From: Arthrobacter sp. AQ5-06
GTDB taxonomy: Bacteria > Actinomycetota > Actinomycetes > Actinomycetales > Micrococcaceae
Reading direction: 5' to 3'
Assembly: GCF_003287955.1 (NCBI RefSeq)
Contig: NZ_QMKP01000001.1
Span: 124,001-188,000, forward strand
DNA: 64,000 nt
Under the pieces are notes generated by a model, which was not told the origin of the DNA, ran no database searches, and was given only the letters and a program-made list of their open reading frames with translations. A program made the position numbers and the translations under genes. Shown here in pieces: positions 54,767 to 63,679 of the stretch. Position 1 is the stretch's first letter. Every line of letters begins with the position of its first letter.

Positions 54767-55358
54767 AGGCCTCGTGCCGGGCGAGCAGGTCATTACGATC
54801 ACCCGCCCGCAGCCGAGGAAACTGGCCGGCCCGGCCGCAGCCTTCATTGCGGCGCCGGCCGCTGCAGCTTTTGCCAGTGCCTGGACCGTGCGGGGCGAGG
54901 CTACCCGGTTGGTGCCTGTGGCTTCCGCTGACTGGACACCGTGGATCGTCCTTGCATGCGTCATGGCCGCTGCGTGGATATGGTTGGCATATTGCCTGCC
55001 TCGGCTGCTGCGGTGGCAGGCTACCCGGTACATCCTCACGAGCCGGCGGCTTGCTGCCCGTTACGGCATGGTGCGGCGCCGGGACGAGCAGGTCAACCTC
55101 GCGTCGATCCGCAACGTGACGGTCCACCAGTCGGGGCTGCAGCGCATATTGCGCTCCGGGAATATATCCTTGGAAACCGGGTACCAAGGTGTGGTGAGTA
55201 TCCAGGACGTCCCGGAAGCAGTACGGTTCCGGGACTTCGTGCTGGATGCGATTGACGAACTGCCTGTGGGCGGGGACCCGGGGACTGATGAGATATCGGA
55301 TTACACAGACGAAACGTTGCCGTGGGAGTTGAGAGAAGGTGGAGACGATGAACGATGA
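54759..55358 (+). CDS. PH-domain (bPH2/YdbS-like) membrane protein
   Basis: This 199-residue protein has two hydrophobic segments (residues about 21-42 and 58-80), then a bacterial PH domain with YILTSRRLAARYGMVRRRDE and SIRNVTVHQSGLQRIL, GNISLETGYQGVVSIQDVPE. It is of the DUF304/bPH2 family, whose role is unclear. ATG 54759 overlaps the birA stop by 8 bp and is preceded by a short purine-rich site. The next gene starts inside its last codons, so birA, this gene and the cyclase are coupled. A longer frame start (54606) would lie inside birA and is less likely. Confidence 0.85.
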   Translation: MRKGLVPGEQVITITRPQPRKLAGPAAAFIAAPAAAAFASAWTVRGEATRLVPVASADWTPWIVLACVMAAAWIWLAYCLPRLLRWQATRYILTSRRLAARYGMVRRRDEQVNLASIRNVTVHQSGLQRILRSGNISLETGYQGVVSIQDVPEAVRFRDFVLDAIDELPVGGDPGTDEISDYTDETLPWELREGGDDER

Positions 55359-56472
55359 GGACCAGCGGGAAGAAGCGGACCTGCCGGCTTCCGCCGTGCC
55401 CGAAACTGCACACCCGGCAACAGGCACACTGTCTCCCGAACGAGTGGCTGCCAAGGCTCTCGAGGCCCGGCTGTTGGGCGGCGAGCGCAAGCTGCGACGC
55501 CGTGAGGTGGCCGCCGGGGCAGGGCTGTCCCTCCTTTCGGCTCGGAAGCTGTGGCGTGCCCTCGGCTTCCCCAACTTCGGCGACGAAGACGTCGCCTTCA
55601 CCGAACGGGATCAGGCTGCGCTGTCCACCGTGGTTGACCTGGTCCGCACGGGGGTGCTGACCGAAGAGGCCGCCATCTCGGTGACCCGGTCCATCGGGCA
55701 GATGACAGACCGCATGGTGGTCTGGCAGATCGAGGCCCTGGTGGAGGACATGGTCCACGAGCAGGGTGTGACGGACGCTGTGGCCCGCAAGCGCCTGGTG
55801 AAGGAACTGCCCTCCTTGCTGGACGCGCTGGAGGAGATGCTGGTCTATTCGTGGCGGCGGCAACTCAATGCAGGCGTTCAACGCCTGGCCGTGCGCGCCG
55901 AGGCTGGCCTGCAGGCCAGCGAAGAAGGCCGCGACGGCGATGAGGACGATGCCCCGCTGCCGCTGGCCCGCGCCGTCGGCTTTGCTGACCTGGTTTCCTA
56001 TACGAGTCTCTCCCGCCGGATGAATGAAAAGACCCTCGCCCGGCTGGTCCAGCGCTTTGAGAACAAATGCGCCGAGATCATTTCCGTTGGCGGCGGGCGG
56101 CTGGTCAAGACAGTAGGCGACGAAGTCCTGTATATCGCCGAAACGCCGGCTGCCGGAGCCGAGATCTCGCTGGCCCTGTCACAGGCGTTCACCGAAGACG
56201 AGATCCTGCCGGAAGCGCGGGTGGCGATGGTCTGGGGCAGGATCCTGTCCCGGCTGGGGGACATCTACGGCCCTACGGTCAACCTCGCTGCCCGGCTCAC
56301 CACGTTGGCGGATCCGGGAACGGTCCTGATCGACTCCATGACTGCTTCCGCGCTGGACCAGGACAAGCGCTTCATTCTTGTTCCGCAGGCCGCCGAAAAT
56401 GTCCGCGGGTTCGGCGAAATCCATCCCGTGCTCCTGGCGCGCGGACAAGGAAAAGGCTTGGTCCTCGACTAG
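55348..56472 (+). CDS. Class III adenylate/guanylate cyclase domain protein
   Basis: This 374-residue cytosolic protein has a helical N-terminal part (about 1-190) resembling the regulatory helical domain found before the cyclase in actinobacterial proteins. It then has a class III cyclase domain: VGFADLVSYTSLSRR with the first metal Asp, GGRLVKTVGDEVLYIA with the second, and GDIYGPTVNLAARLT with the Asn/Arg transition-state pair. The key residues appear present, so it should make cAMP or cGMP. ATG 55348 is preferred over GTG 55339 because AAGG sits 8 nt before it. It overlaps the PH-domain gene by 11 bp. Confidence 0.9.
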   Translation: MNDEDQREEADLPASAVPETAHPATGTLSPERVAAKALEARLLGGERKLRRREVAAGAGLSLLSARKLWRALGFPNFGDEDVAFTERDQAALSTVVDLVRTGVLTEEAAISVTRSIGQMTDRMVVWQIEALVEDMVHEQGVTDAVARKRLVKELPSLLDALEEMLVYSWRRQLNAGVQRLAVRAEAGLQASEEGRDGDEDDAPLPLARAVGFADLVSYTSLSRRMNEKTLARLVQRFENKCAEIISVGGGRLVKTVGDEVLYIAETPAAGAEISLALSQAFTEDEILPEARVAMVWGRILSRLGDIYGPTVNLAARLTTLADPGTVLIDSMTASALDQDKRFILVPQAAENVRGFGEIHPVLLARGQGKGLVLD

Positions 56473-56492
56473 GGCGTTACCGTCGCCACGTA

Positions 56493-56527
56493 TTTATCCA
56501 CTTGATGGTGAATACCGCTATAATCGG
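56493..56527 (+). promoter_or_regulatory. Promoter block of the Ig-like protein gene
   Basis: The block TTTATCCACTTGATGG, then a TATAAT at 56519-56524, recurs before the second copy (62807-62841). TATAAT gives a clear -10. The -35 is not certain, because TTGATG is only 11 bp away and TTATCC 19 bp away. Confidence 0.55.
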
Positions 56528-56592
56528 TTGTGCCCGGCTGCAGCGGACCGTACATCGGCCCGGCCGGAGTCTTATCTGGGGAGATACCGGTC

Positions 56593-59500
56593 ATGAAACT
56601 TCGCCGAACGGCGCGTGCTGCAAATCCGCGTTTCACAACTGCGCGGACAGGAAACAGTGCGGGCTGGACCACGCGCCGCGGAATCCTGCGCTCCCGCGGC
56701 GTTGCGGGAACGGCTCTTGCCGCTGCCGTGGTTGTCCTGGTTGCCGGTGCGATCATCTATCCGGGGTTTAAGACCACCGAGGTGGAGTTGAACGACGGCG
56801 GGGTGTGGGTGGTCTCGAAGTCGAACAATGCGGTGGGCCGGCTGAATTATCCGTCGCGGGTTTTGGATGGTGCGGTGACGCCGGCGAGTACTACTTTCGA
56901 TATTCTCCAGAATGCCGGGGATGTGTTTGTGGATGATGAGGCGGGTTCGACGTTGAACCAGGTTTCGCCTGCGAACATGCGCCTGGGCGGGGACAAGCAG
57001 TTGCCGGGGTCGGCGGAAGTGAGCTTCGGTGGCAGCGTGATCTCGGTGACGGACTCGGCCAAGGGCAAAGTTTGGGCGCTTTCACCCTCCACGGTGAACG
57101 GTTTCGACGAGGAGTCCACCGAGCCCGTGCTGGCTGCTTCGCAGGGCACGGTGTCCGCGGTTGGGGCCGATGACCGGATCTACAGCGCCGACCCCAAATC
57201 TGGCGCGGTGACTGTTACGGCTGTGGACGCGAACGGCGAAGTCGTGTCCAGCGATTCGAGTACGTGGGGTGAGCTCAAGGGTGCCGGTGATCTGCAGATC
57301 ACGGTGGTGGGGGATAAGCCGGTGGTGTTGGATGCGGCTGCGGGGAAGCTGTTCCTGCCGGGCGGTAAGCGGCTGCAGTTGGAGAATGCGCGGGATGCGA
57401 AGCTGCAGCAGGGCGGCCCGGCGAGTGATTTTGTGGCAATTTCGACGCAGAAGGCGTTGTTGAAGCAGCCGCTGGACGGTTCCACGGCGAAGACCGTCAC
57501 GTTCGACGGTGAGGGTGTGCCGGCGGCGCCGGTGCAGTCGGCCGGGTGTGTGCATGCCGCGTGGTCCGGAGCGAACAAGTATGTGCGTGACTGCACCAAT
57601 GATGCCGATGACAAGAACGTCGACGTGCCCAAGGCGAGTGCGTCGCCGTCGTATGTTTTCCGGGTGAACCGGGACCTGGTGGTCCTGAACGATGTGAATT
57701 CGGGGAATGTGTGGCTGGTGAACCAGAACATGCAGCTGGTTAACAACTGGGAAGACGTCATCCCGCCGAAGGAAACCTCGGACGACGCGGACAAGGACTC
57801 CGCTGACGAAGTCCAGCAGACAGTTTTGCCGGACCGCACCAAACCCAACAGCGCACCGGTGGCCAAGCCGGACGCGTTCGGCGTCCGCGCCGGAAAGACC
57901 ACAGTCCTCCCGGTCCTGGACAACGACACCGACCCCGACGGCGACATCCTGACGGTCCGTGCAGAAACGGACCTGAAGTCCGGGTCCCTGTCGCCGATCT
58001 ATGGGGCCACCGGCTTCCAGATCGCGGTGCCGGCTGACAAGACCGGCACGGAGACCTTCAAATACACGGTGGACGATGGCCGCGGCCTGTCAGGGACCGC
58101 GGACGTTGCCCTGAACATCGTGCCGCCGGGGGAGAACTCTGCCCCGCGGCAAAAGCCGAACCGCAACACCACGCTGGTGCTGCAGGCCGGGAAGAGCATC
58201 ACGCAGAACATCCTCACCGACTGGATTGACCCCGACGGCGACGACCTCTTCGCCGTATCCGCTACGAGCCAAGACCCGCAGGACCAGGCCAGGATCCGGC
58301 CTGACGGCCAACTGACGTTCCAGGACTCAGGCACCGCCCCGGGACGCAAAGTCCTGACGGTGACAGTCTCGGACGGGCAGGCCACCACCGAAGGCAAGAT
58401 CACCGTTGATGTCCGCGCCGCGGGCGCGCTGCCGCCGATCGCCAACGCGGATCACGTCATTGCCGTCGCCGGTGCGGACACCGTGATCACGCCGCTGAAG
58501 AACGATTCGGACCCGCAAGGCGGAGTGCTGAGGCTGGCCCAGGCGACGGCGGATGCCCAGTCGTCGGCGACCCTGAACCCTGACCAGCAGACCTTTACTT
58601 TCAGTTCCACTTCCCTGGGTGCCCACTACGTGTCCTACCTCGTGACCAACGGACCCGCGAGCGCCCAGCAGCTGGTTCGCGTGGACGTGGTCGCCGGCAA
58701 CAATGAGGGCGCGCCCGTGGCCGTCCGTGACATTGCCCTTCTCCCTACCGGCGGCAATGTCCTGGTGGACGTGCTGGGCAACGATTCTGATCCTTCCGGC
58801 GGCGTCCTGGTGGTGCAGTCCGTGACCGCGGATGCAGACCTACCGGTGAGTGTGGCTGTACTGGACCACTCCGTGGTCAGGATCACGGATGTCCGTGCCG
58901 AAGGCCAGCTGACCATCAAGTACACCGTCTCCAACGGGCGTTCCTCCGCCACCGGGGAGATCTCCGTCCTGGTGGTCCCGGCTCCCACGAAGCTCCAGGC
59001 ACCCCAGGCCAAACCGGACGAAGCCACCGTCCGGACAAATGACGTGGTCAGCATCCCGGTGCTCGCCAATGACACGGACCCCAACGGCCGTAAGCTCACC
59101 CTCGTCCACGACCTCGCGCAGCAGCCGGACAGCGCCGACGGCCGGATGTTCGTTTCCGGGGACTACCTGCGATTCGTCGCGGGCGCGGAGCCAAAAACCG
59201 TCTACGCCATCTACAAAGTCCAGAATGAGTCCGGCCAGGTGGACTCCCAACAGGTCACCATCCGCATCCAGGCCCGCGATGATGAGCGCAACTCCCGGCC
59301 GGAGCCGCGGAACCTGACCGCCCGTGTTGTGGCGGGCATGGTGGTGAAGATTCCAGTGCCTTTGGACGGCATCGACACCAACGGCGATTCCGTTCAGCTC
59401 CTTGGCATCGACAAGGCGCCCGGCATGGGAACGGCGGTGGTCAAAGACGGCTACCTCGAGTTCACTGCCGCCGGCGACGGAGCGGGCACTGACACTTTCA

Positions 59501-62500
59501 CTTACCGCGTCCGCGACCGGATCGGGGCGGAAAACACGGGGACCGTCATCGTCGGCATCGCACCGCCTGAACCCAACAACCAGAAGCCCATCGCCGTTGA
59601 CGACGCCGTGGATATCAGGCCCGGTCGAAAAGTGGCCGTTGAAGCCCTGGCCAACGATTCAGACCCCGACGGCGACCCGTTGAGTCTGGTGGCCAACGGC
59701 TTCGAAGCCAATCCGGATCTCCAGGTGGAGGCATCCGATGGCGCCAAGGTCCTGTTCACAGCACCCGGCACTGCCGGCAACGAGAGCATCACCTACCGGA
59801 TCCAGGACGACAAAAAGGCCTCGGCAGGTGCCGTGATCCGAATCCGTATCAGCCCCGATGCCGCGCTGTTGCGTCCTGTGGCAAAAGACGACCGCGTGAC
59901 GGTATCCGAGACCCTGGGCAAGACAGCCGTGGATGTTCCGGTCCTGAAGAACGACTCCGACGCCGACGGCGTGGCCTCCGAGCTGAAGATCAGCCTCCCG
60001 GACGGCAACCCGAATGCCCGCGACGGCGGCTCCGGAAACGTGGTGGTCACGCTGACCCCCGAGGACCAACTGATTCCCTACACGGTCACGGACATTGACG
60101 GCCTGACGTCCACGGCCCTCATGTGGATCCCCGGCCAGGGCGAACAAAACCCAACCCTCGCCAAGACCGATCCGGTGGAAGTAATGTCCGGCAAGGAGGT
60201 CACCCTTGACCTCAACGAATACGTCCGAGTACGGGACGGCAGGCGCCCCCGGGTGACGGTGGCAGACTCGGTCCGCGTCCAGGGTGCGTCGCCGGAAGGC
60301 GTCATCCAGTCCGACGGTTCCGTGCTGCGCTACGCCGCCCGGGCAGACTACGTGGGCCCGGGTTCGGTGACGTTTGAGGTTACCGATGGCACGGGACCGG
60401 ACGATCCGAATGGACTCAAGGCGACGCTCGTGGTCATGACGTCGGTGATTCCGGACCCCAACGCCAACCACCCGCCCACCTTCAGCGGCACGTCCGTGGA
60501 CGTGCCGAAGGCCGAGCAGGCCACGGTTGACCTTTCGGGCCTTGCCCAGGACGTGGATGAACAGGACAAGGGGAACCTCACGTTTGACCTGGACGGGACA
60601 CTTCCCGCCGGTTTCACGGCAAAGGTGGACGGCGCCGTGCTGACGGTAAGCGCGGACAGCTCTCTGGGCATCGGCTTCAACGGCAACATCCCGGTGAAGG
60701 TGACTGACGGCCGCTCCCCGGCGGTTACAGCCAGTGTGCTGGCCCGCCATGTAGCCTCCAACCGGCCTCTGCCAGTGGCCAACGACGACGCGGTTGATAA
60801 AGCCAACGCAGGCAAGCCGGAAACCGTCAATGTCCTGGCGAATGACTTCAATCCGTTTGCGGAAACCGCCCTGAAGATCGTATCGGCCACCGTTGAAACC
60901 GGATCCGCGTCAGGCCAGCCCGCTGCGGCAGGAGACTCGATCGCGGTGACGCCGGCGGAAGGCTTCAAAGGAGTCATGGTGGTGCGCTACACCGTGGCGG
61001 ACAAGACGGGTGACCTGTCACGCCAGGTCGACGGCCGGCTCAGGCTGACTGTTCGGGATGCTCCGGATGCTCCGTCCGCCCCCAGTGCCACCGAGGTCCG
61101 CAGCCGCACCGCGGTGCTCAAGTGGGCGCCGCCGTCGGACAATGGCGCCGCCATCACCAGCTATACCGTCCGCTCCAACAGCGGCTTCAAACAAGAGTGT
61201 GCCACCACCACGTGCACGCTGGCCGGGCTGACCAACGATGTGAAGTATGTTTTCACGGTCACCGCCACCAACGAGGTGGGTGACTCCCCGACGTCACCGC
61301 AGTCGAACGAAATCCGGCCGGACGAAAAGCCTTCTCCGCCGGAAGCGCCGAGCGTCAAGGCCGGCGACAAGAACCTGGTGATCAATTGGCCGGCCGCTAA
61401 ATCCGAGGGCTCGCCCGTCAAGCACTACAACCTGGAGATCTCGCCGCCGCCGGCGACCGGCATCGCCGTGAAGAACGAAGTTGCGGGGCTGAACTACACC
61501 TGGACAGGCCTGACCAACGGCGTGAAGTACAAGATACGTGCCCAGGCGGTCAATGAATTAGGTCCCTCCGATTGGGGAACCTACTCCGCGGAAGACAACC
61601 CCGCCGGGCTTCCGGCTGCGCCCGCCGCACCCACCTCGACGGTGGCGTCATCGGTGGGCACACAGAACCAGCTCAAAGTGAACTGGACCGAGCCCAACAC
61701 CAACGGTGACCCCATCAGCAACTACTACGTCACCATGAGCGGCGGCGATGGTCCGGCCCAGACCCAAACGATTTCCGGGGCGGTCAGGACCGCGAACTTC
61801 ACCGCAAACAACTCCGAGGCGGCGTACACCTTTACCGTCCAGGCCGAAAACAAGGCCGGCAAGGGCGGTGTGAGCCAACCTTCGGCTCCCCGACGTGCCA
61901 CCGGCAAGCTGGGCCAGGTCTCAGGCGTCAGCGCCATCCCTGCCAACACCGGGGGAGCGGGACGCTCGGTGACAGTCGACTTCAGGAAGCTCACGGCGGC
62001 CGAACGCAACGGCTCCGCGGAGAACGAAGTCAGCTACAGCTACAACGCCAGCAACGGGACAAACGGCCCTATCACGCCAGGACAGACCATTGGCGGCTTC
62101 ACGAACGGCACCGCGGTGAGCATCACCGTCATTGCCAACTCTGGCGTGGCGCCAAGCTCGAACGCCAGCGCCCCGGCTTCCGCCACTCCGTACGGTTCAC
62201 CCGGCACGCCGTCGGCATCAGGCCAAGACGGCGGCATGAACCAGAAATCACTGTCCTTGAACTGGTCGTCCCCGTCGACGTCCACCAACGACGTCGCCCG
62301 GACCCTGATCAGCGTTGATGGCGGTGGCTGGGAGAGTGTGGCTCCGTCCGGAAGCCGGACCATCAACACCGCCGGCTTTAGCGAGCAGCATTCCATCGCC
62401 GTGAAGACCGTCAACTCCCTGAACACTGAGAGCGCGGTGGTTGCGGCGACGGCAAGGTCCGGCGCCCAAGGCGAGTGGACCACTCGGCTGGTGACCGGCA

Positions 62501-62787
62501 CGAGTCTGCAGCGGTCCTGCACTTTCACCATTGGTGGAACCAACTACAACCCGGCCAACAACACCTGCGACGGGCAATCGACCAATGTCCCACCGTGGTT
62601 CTACGTTGTGTCGCAGGACCTGATTGTCGTCAGGTGCTACATCGTCCAGAACGACAACTGGTCAGGTGCGCCGGACCAGCCCCACTACCGGGTCGAGCAG
62701 GGCTCCGCCCGCAACGTGGGACGCTACGTGTATTCAGGGCACACAACGCTGGGCGTTCCGGGCAGCAACGGCGTGCCACTGTGCTGA
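56593..62787 (+). CDS. Large membrane-anchored protein with Ig/cadherin-like repeats and fibronectin III domains
   Basis: The product is 2064 residues. The basic N-terminus is followed by one transmembrane segment (GVAGTALAAAVVVLVAGAII, about residues 36-56). Residues about 60-400 form a beta-rich head containing VELNDGGVWVVSKSNNAVGR. About eleven repeats follow, each with a V-L-x-ND-[ST]-D-P-x-G-like motif (VLDNDTDPDGDIL, VLGNDSDPSGG, VLANDTDPNGR). Three to four fibronectin type III domains lie near 1490-1850, and the C-terminus has four cysteines. A surface adhesin or cell-wall scaffold is likely. ATG 56593 has GGGGAG before it. The frame's earlier GTG (56530) lacks one. Confidence 0.88.
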   Translation: MKLRRTARAANPRFTTARTGNSAGWTTRRGILRSRGVAGTALAAAVVVLVAGAIIYPGFKTTEVELNDGGVWVVSKSNNAVGRLNYPSRVLDGAVTPASTTFDILQNAGDVFVDDEAGSTLNQVSPANMRLGGDKQLPGSAEVSFGGSVISVTDSAKGKVWALSPSTVNGFDEESTEPVLAASQGTVSAVGADDRIYSADPKSGAVTVTAVDANGEVVSSDSSTWGELKGAGDLQITVVGDKPVVLDAAAGKLFLPGGKRLQLENARDAKLQQGGPASDFVAISTQKALLKQPLDGSTAKTVTFDGEGVPAAPVQSAGCVHAAWSGANKYVRDCTNDADDKNVDVPKASASPSYVFRVNRDLVVLNDVNSGNVWLVNQNMQLVNNWEDVIPPKETSDDADKDSADEVQQTVLPDRTKPNSAPVAKPDAFGVRAGKTTVLPVLDNDTDPDGDILTVRAETDLKSGSLSPIYGATGFQIAVPADKTGTETFKYTVDDGRGLSGTADVALNIVPPGENSAPRQKPNRNTTLVLQAGKSITQNILTDWIDPDGDDLFAVSATSQDPQDQARIRPDGQLTFQDSGTAPGRKVLTVTVSDGQATTEGKITVDVRAAGALPPIANADHVIAVAGADTVITPLKNDSDPQGGVLRLAQATADAQSSATLNPDQQTFTFSSTSLGAHYVSYLVTNGPASAQQLVRVDVVAGNNEGAPVAVRDIALLPTGGNVLVDVLGNDSDPSGGVLVVQSVTADADLPVSVAVLDHSVVRITDVRAEGQLTIKYTVSNGRSSATGEISVLVVPAPTKLQAPQAKPDEATVRTNDVVSIPVLANDTDPNGRKLTLVHDLAQQPDSADGRMFVSGDYLRFVAGAEPKTVYAIYKVQNESGQVDSQQVTIRIQARDDERNSRPEPRNLTARVVAGMVVKIPVPLDGIDTNGDSVQLLGIDKAPGMGTAVVKDGYLEFTAAGDGAGTDTFTYRVRDRIGAENTGTVIVGIAPPEPNNQKPIAVDDAVDIRPGRKVAVEALANDSDPDGDPLSLVANGFEANPDLQVEASDGAKVLFTAPGTAGNESITYRIQDDKKASAGAVIRIRISPDAALLRPVAKDDRVTVSETLGKTAVDVPVLKNDSDADGVASELKISLPDGNPNARDGGSGNVVVTLTPEDQLIPYTVTDIDGLTSTALMWIPGQGEQNPTLAKTDPVEVMSGKEVTLDLNEYVRVRDGRRPRVTVADSVRVQGASPEGVIQSDGSVLRYAARADYVGPGSVTFEVTDGTGPDDPNGLKATLVVMTSVIPDPNANHPPTFSGTSVDVPKAEQATVDLSGLAQDVDEQDKGNLTFDLDGTLPAGFTAKVDGAVLTVSADSSLGIGFNGNIPVKVTDGRSPAVTASVLARHVASNRPLPVANDDAVDKANAGKPETVNVLANDFNPFAETALKIVSATVETGSASGQPAAAGDSIAVTPAEGFKGVMVVRYTVADKTGDLSRQVDGRLRLTVRDAPDAPSAPSATEVRSRTAVLKWAPPSDNGAAITSYTVRSNSGFKQECATTTCTLAGLTNDVKYVFTVTATNEVGDSPTSPQSNEIRPDEKPSPPEAPSVKAGDKNLVINWPAAKSEGSPVKHYNLEISPPPATGIAVKNEVAGLNYTWTGLTNGVKYKIRAQAVNELGPSDWGTYSAEDNPAGLPAAPAAPTSTVASSVGTQNQLKVNWTEPNTNGDPISNYYVTMSGGDGPAQTQTISGAVRTANFTANNSEAAYTFTVQAENKAGKGGVSQPSAPRRATGKLGQVSGVSAIPANTGGAGRSVTVDFRKLTAAERNGSAENEVSYSYNASNGTNGPITPGQTIGGFTNGTAVSITVIANSGVAPSSNASAPASATPYGSPGTPSASGQDGGMNQKSLSLNWSSPSTSTNDVARTLISVDGGGWESVAPSGSRTINTAGFSEQHSIAVKTVNSLNTESAVVAATARSGAQGEWTTRLVTGTSLQRSCTFTIGGTNYNPANNTCDGQSTNVPPWFYVVSQDLIVVRCYIVQNDNWSGAPDQPHYRVEQGSARNVGRYVYSGHTTLGVPGSNGVPLC
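56745..57006 (+). repeat. N-terminal block of the Ig-like protein, repeated unit copy 1
   Basis: This stretch encodes GFKTTEVELNDGGVWVV through the NMRLGG region. It recurs with high nucleotide similarity at 63117-63366 and 63769-64000. The codons here favour TTG, GTT and GCG, unlike the GCC/CTG-rich remainder of the gene. Confidence 0.8.
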
Positions 62788-62806
62788 GCCGCAGGCGATC
62801 TGCGTG

Positions 62807-62841
62807 TTTATCCAGTTGTTGGGGTATCACGCTATAGTCGT
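62807..62841 (+). promoter_or_regulatory. Promoter block of the second copy
   Basis: TTTATCCAGTTGTTGGGG then TATAGT (62833-62838) match the block before copy 1 at the same spacing. The 180 bp up to the start also hold small inverted repeats (for example GCTACC...GGTAGC). Confidence 0.5.
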
Positions 62842-63018
62842 CTGTGGCGGCCGGAGCGTTCTACAGCCTTGAGGGAGACCTCAACGGATGGCCGTCAGAT
62901 CCAGCAATATTATTCCGGCGTCTCTACGGGGGAGTGGCGGAGTTTCACGGCCCGCGGTGGCTACCGCAGGCAAGGTAGCTGCCATACGGCAGTTGTGATT
63001 TCAGGGGAATAGAAAGCT

Positions 63019-63560
63019 GTGACAACTCTGCTGGGGAAGCTTGGTCTCAAGAAGCCGCACATCAAACTGATCACCGGCACCGCGTTTGGTGCCGCGGTGG
63101 CTGTTTTGGTGACCGGTGCTGTGCTGTATCCGTGGTTTAAGACCACTGAGGTGGAGTTGAACGACGGCGGTGTTGTCAGTAAGTCCAATAACGCCGTGGG
63201 CCGGCTGAATTATCCCTCCCGTGTCCTTGATGGTGCGGTGACGCCGGCGAGTACAACGTTCGACATTCTTCAGAGCGCAGGGGATGTGTTTGTGGATGAT
63301 GAGACGGGTTCGACGTTGAACCAGGTTTCGCCGGCGAACATGCGCCTGGGCGGGGACAAGCAGCTGCCGCGGACACCGGGGGAACGGGGCGGCAGGTGAC
63401 CATCAACTTCAAGGAGCTGACGGCCGCCGAACGTAACGGTTCGGCGTATAGCGAGGTCAGCTACAACGCCAGCACCGGCCAGAGCGGTCCGATCAGGCCC
63501 GGGCAGACCGTGAGCGGCTTCACGAACGGTACGTCCACCTCCATCACGGTGGGGGAGCGC
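63019..63560 (+). pseudogene. Internally deleted and frameshifted duplicate of the Ig-like protein gene
   Basis: GTG 63019 begins with GKLGLKKPHIKLITG, a membrane segment and the same VELNDGGVVSKSNNAVGR head. It reaches MRLGGDKQLP and then stops at 63399 after a shifted tail. In the next frame, KELTAAERNGSAYSEVSYN and PGQTVSGFTNGTSTSITV follow, up to about 63550. These match the fibronectin part of copy 1 near 61980-62130. About 1600 codons between the two parts are missing, and the join (near 63372, at ACACCGGGGGA) shifts the frame. It lost VW from the VWVVSK segment. A product of 126 residues could still be made. Confidence 0.8.
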
Positions 63561-63608
63561 TCCCCATCGCGCCCGCCATCCTGCTTCTGTAGGCTGACGC
63601 GGGAACAG

Positions 63609-63627
63609 AGAGCCCTATGCCGGCTCT
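63609..63627 (+). terminator. Hairpin between copy 2 and copy 3
   Basis: AGAGCC (63609-63614) pairs with GGCTCT (63622-63627) around a 7-nt loop, followed by TTGG. It probably ends the copy 2 transcript. The 5-bp T-run expected of a strong terminator is missing. Confidence 0.5.
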
Positions 63628-63679
63628 TTGGACAATTTGGCCGGGGGGCCGCCACAAATTTCAGGGGAATCGAAACGCT

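Noticed and set aside
62840..63018. Riboswitch-like leader before the second Ig-like copy
   Set aside because: Small inverted repeats are present but no known riboswitch core was recognised.
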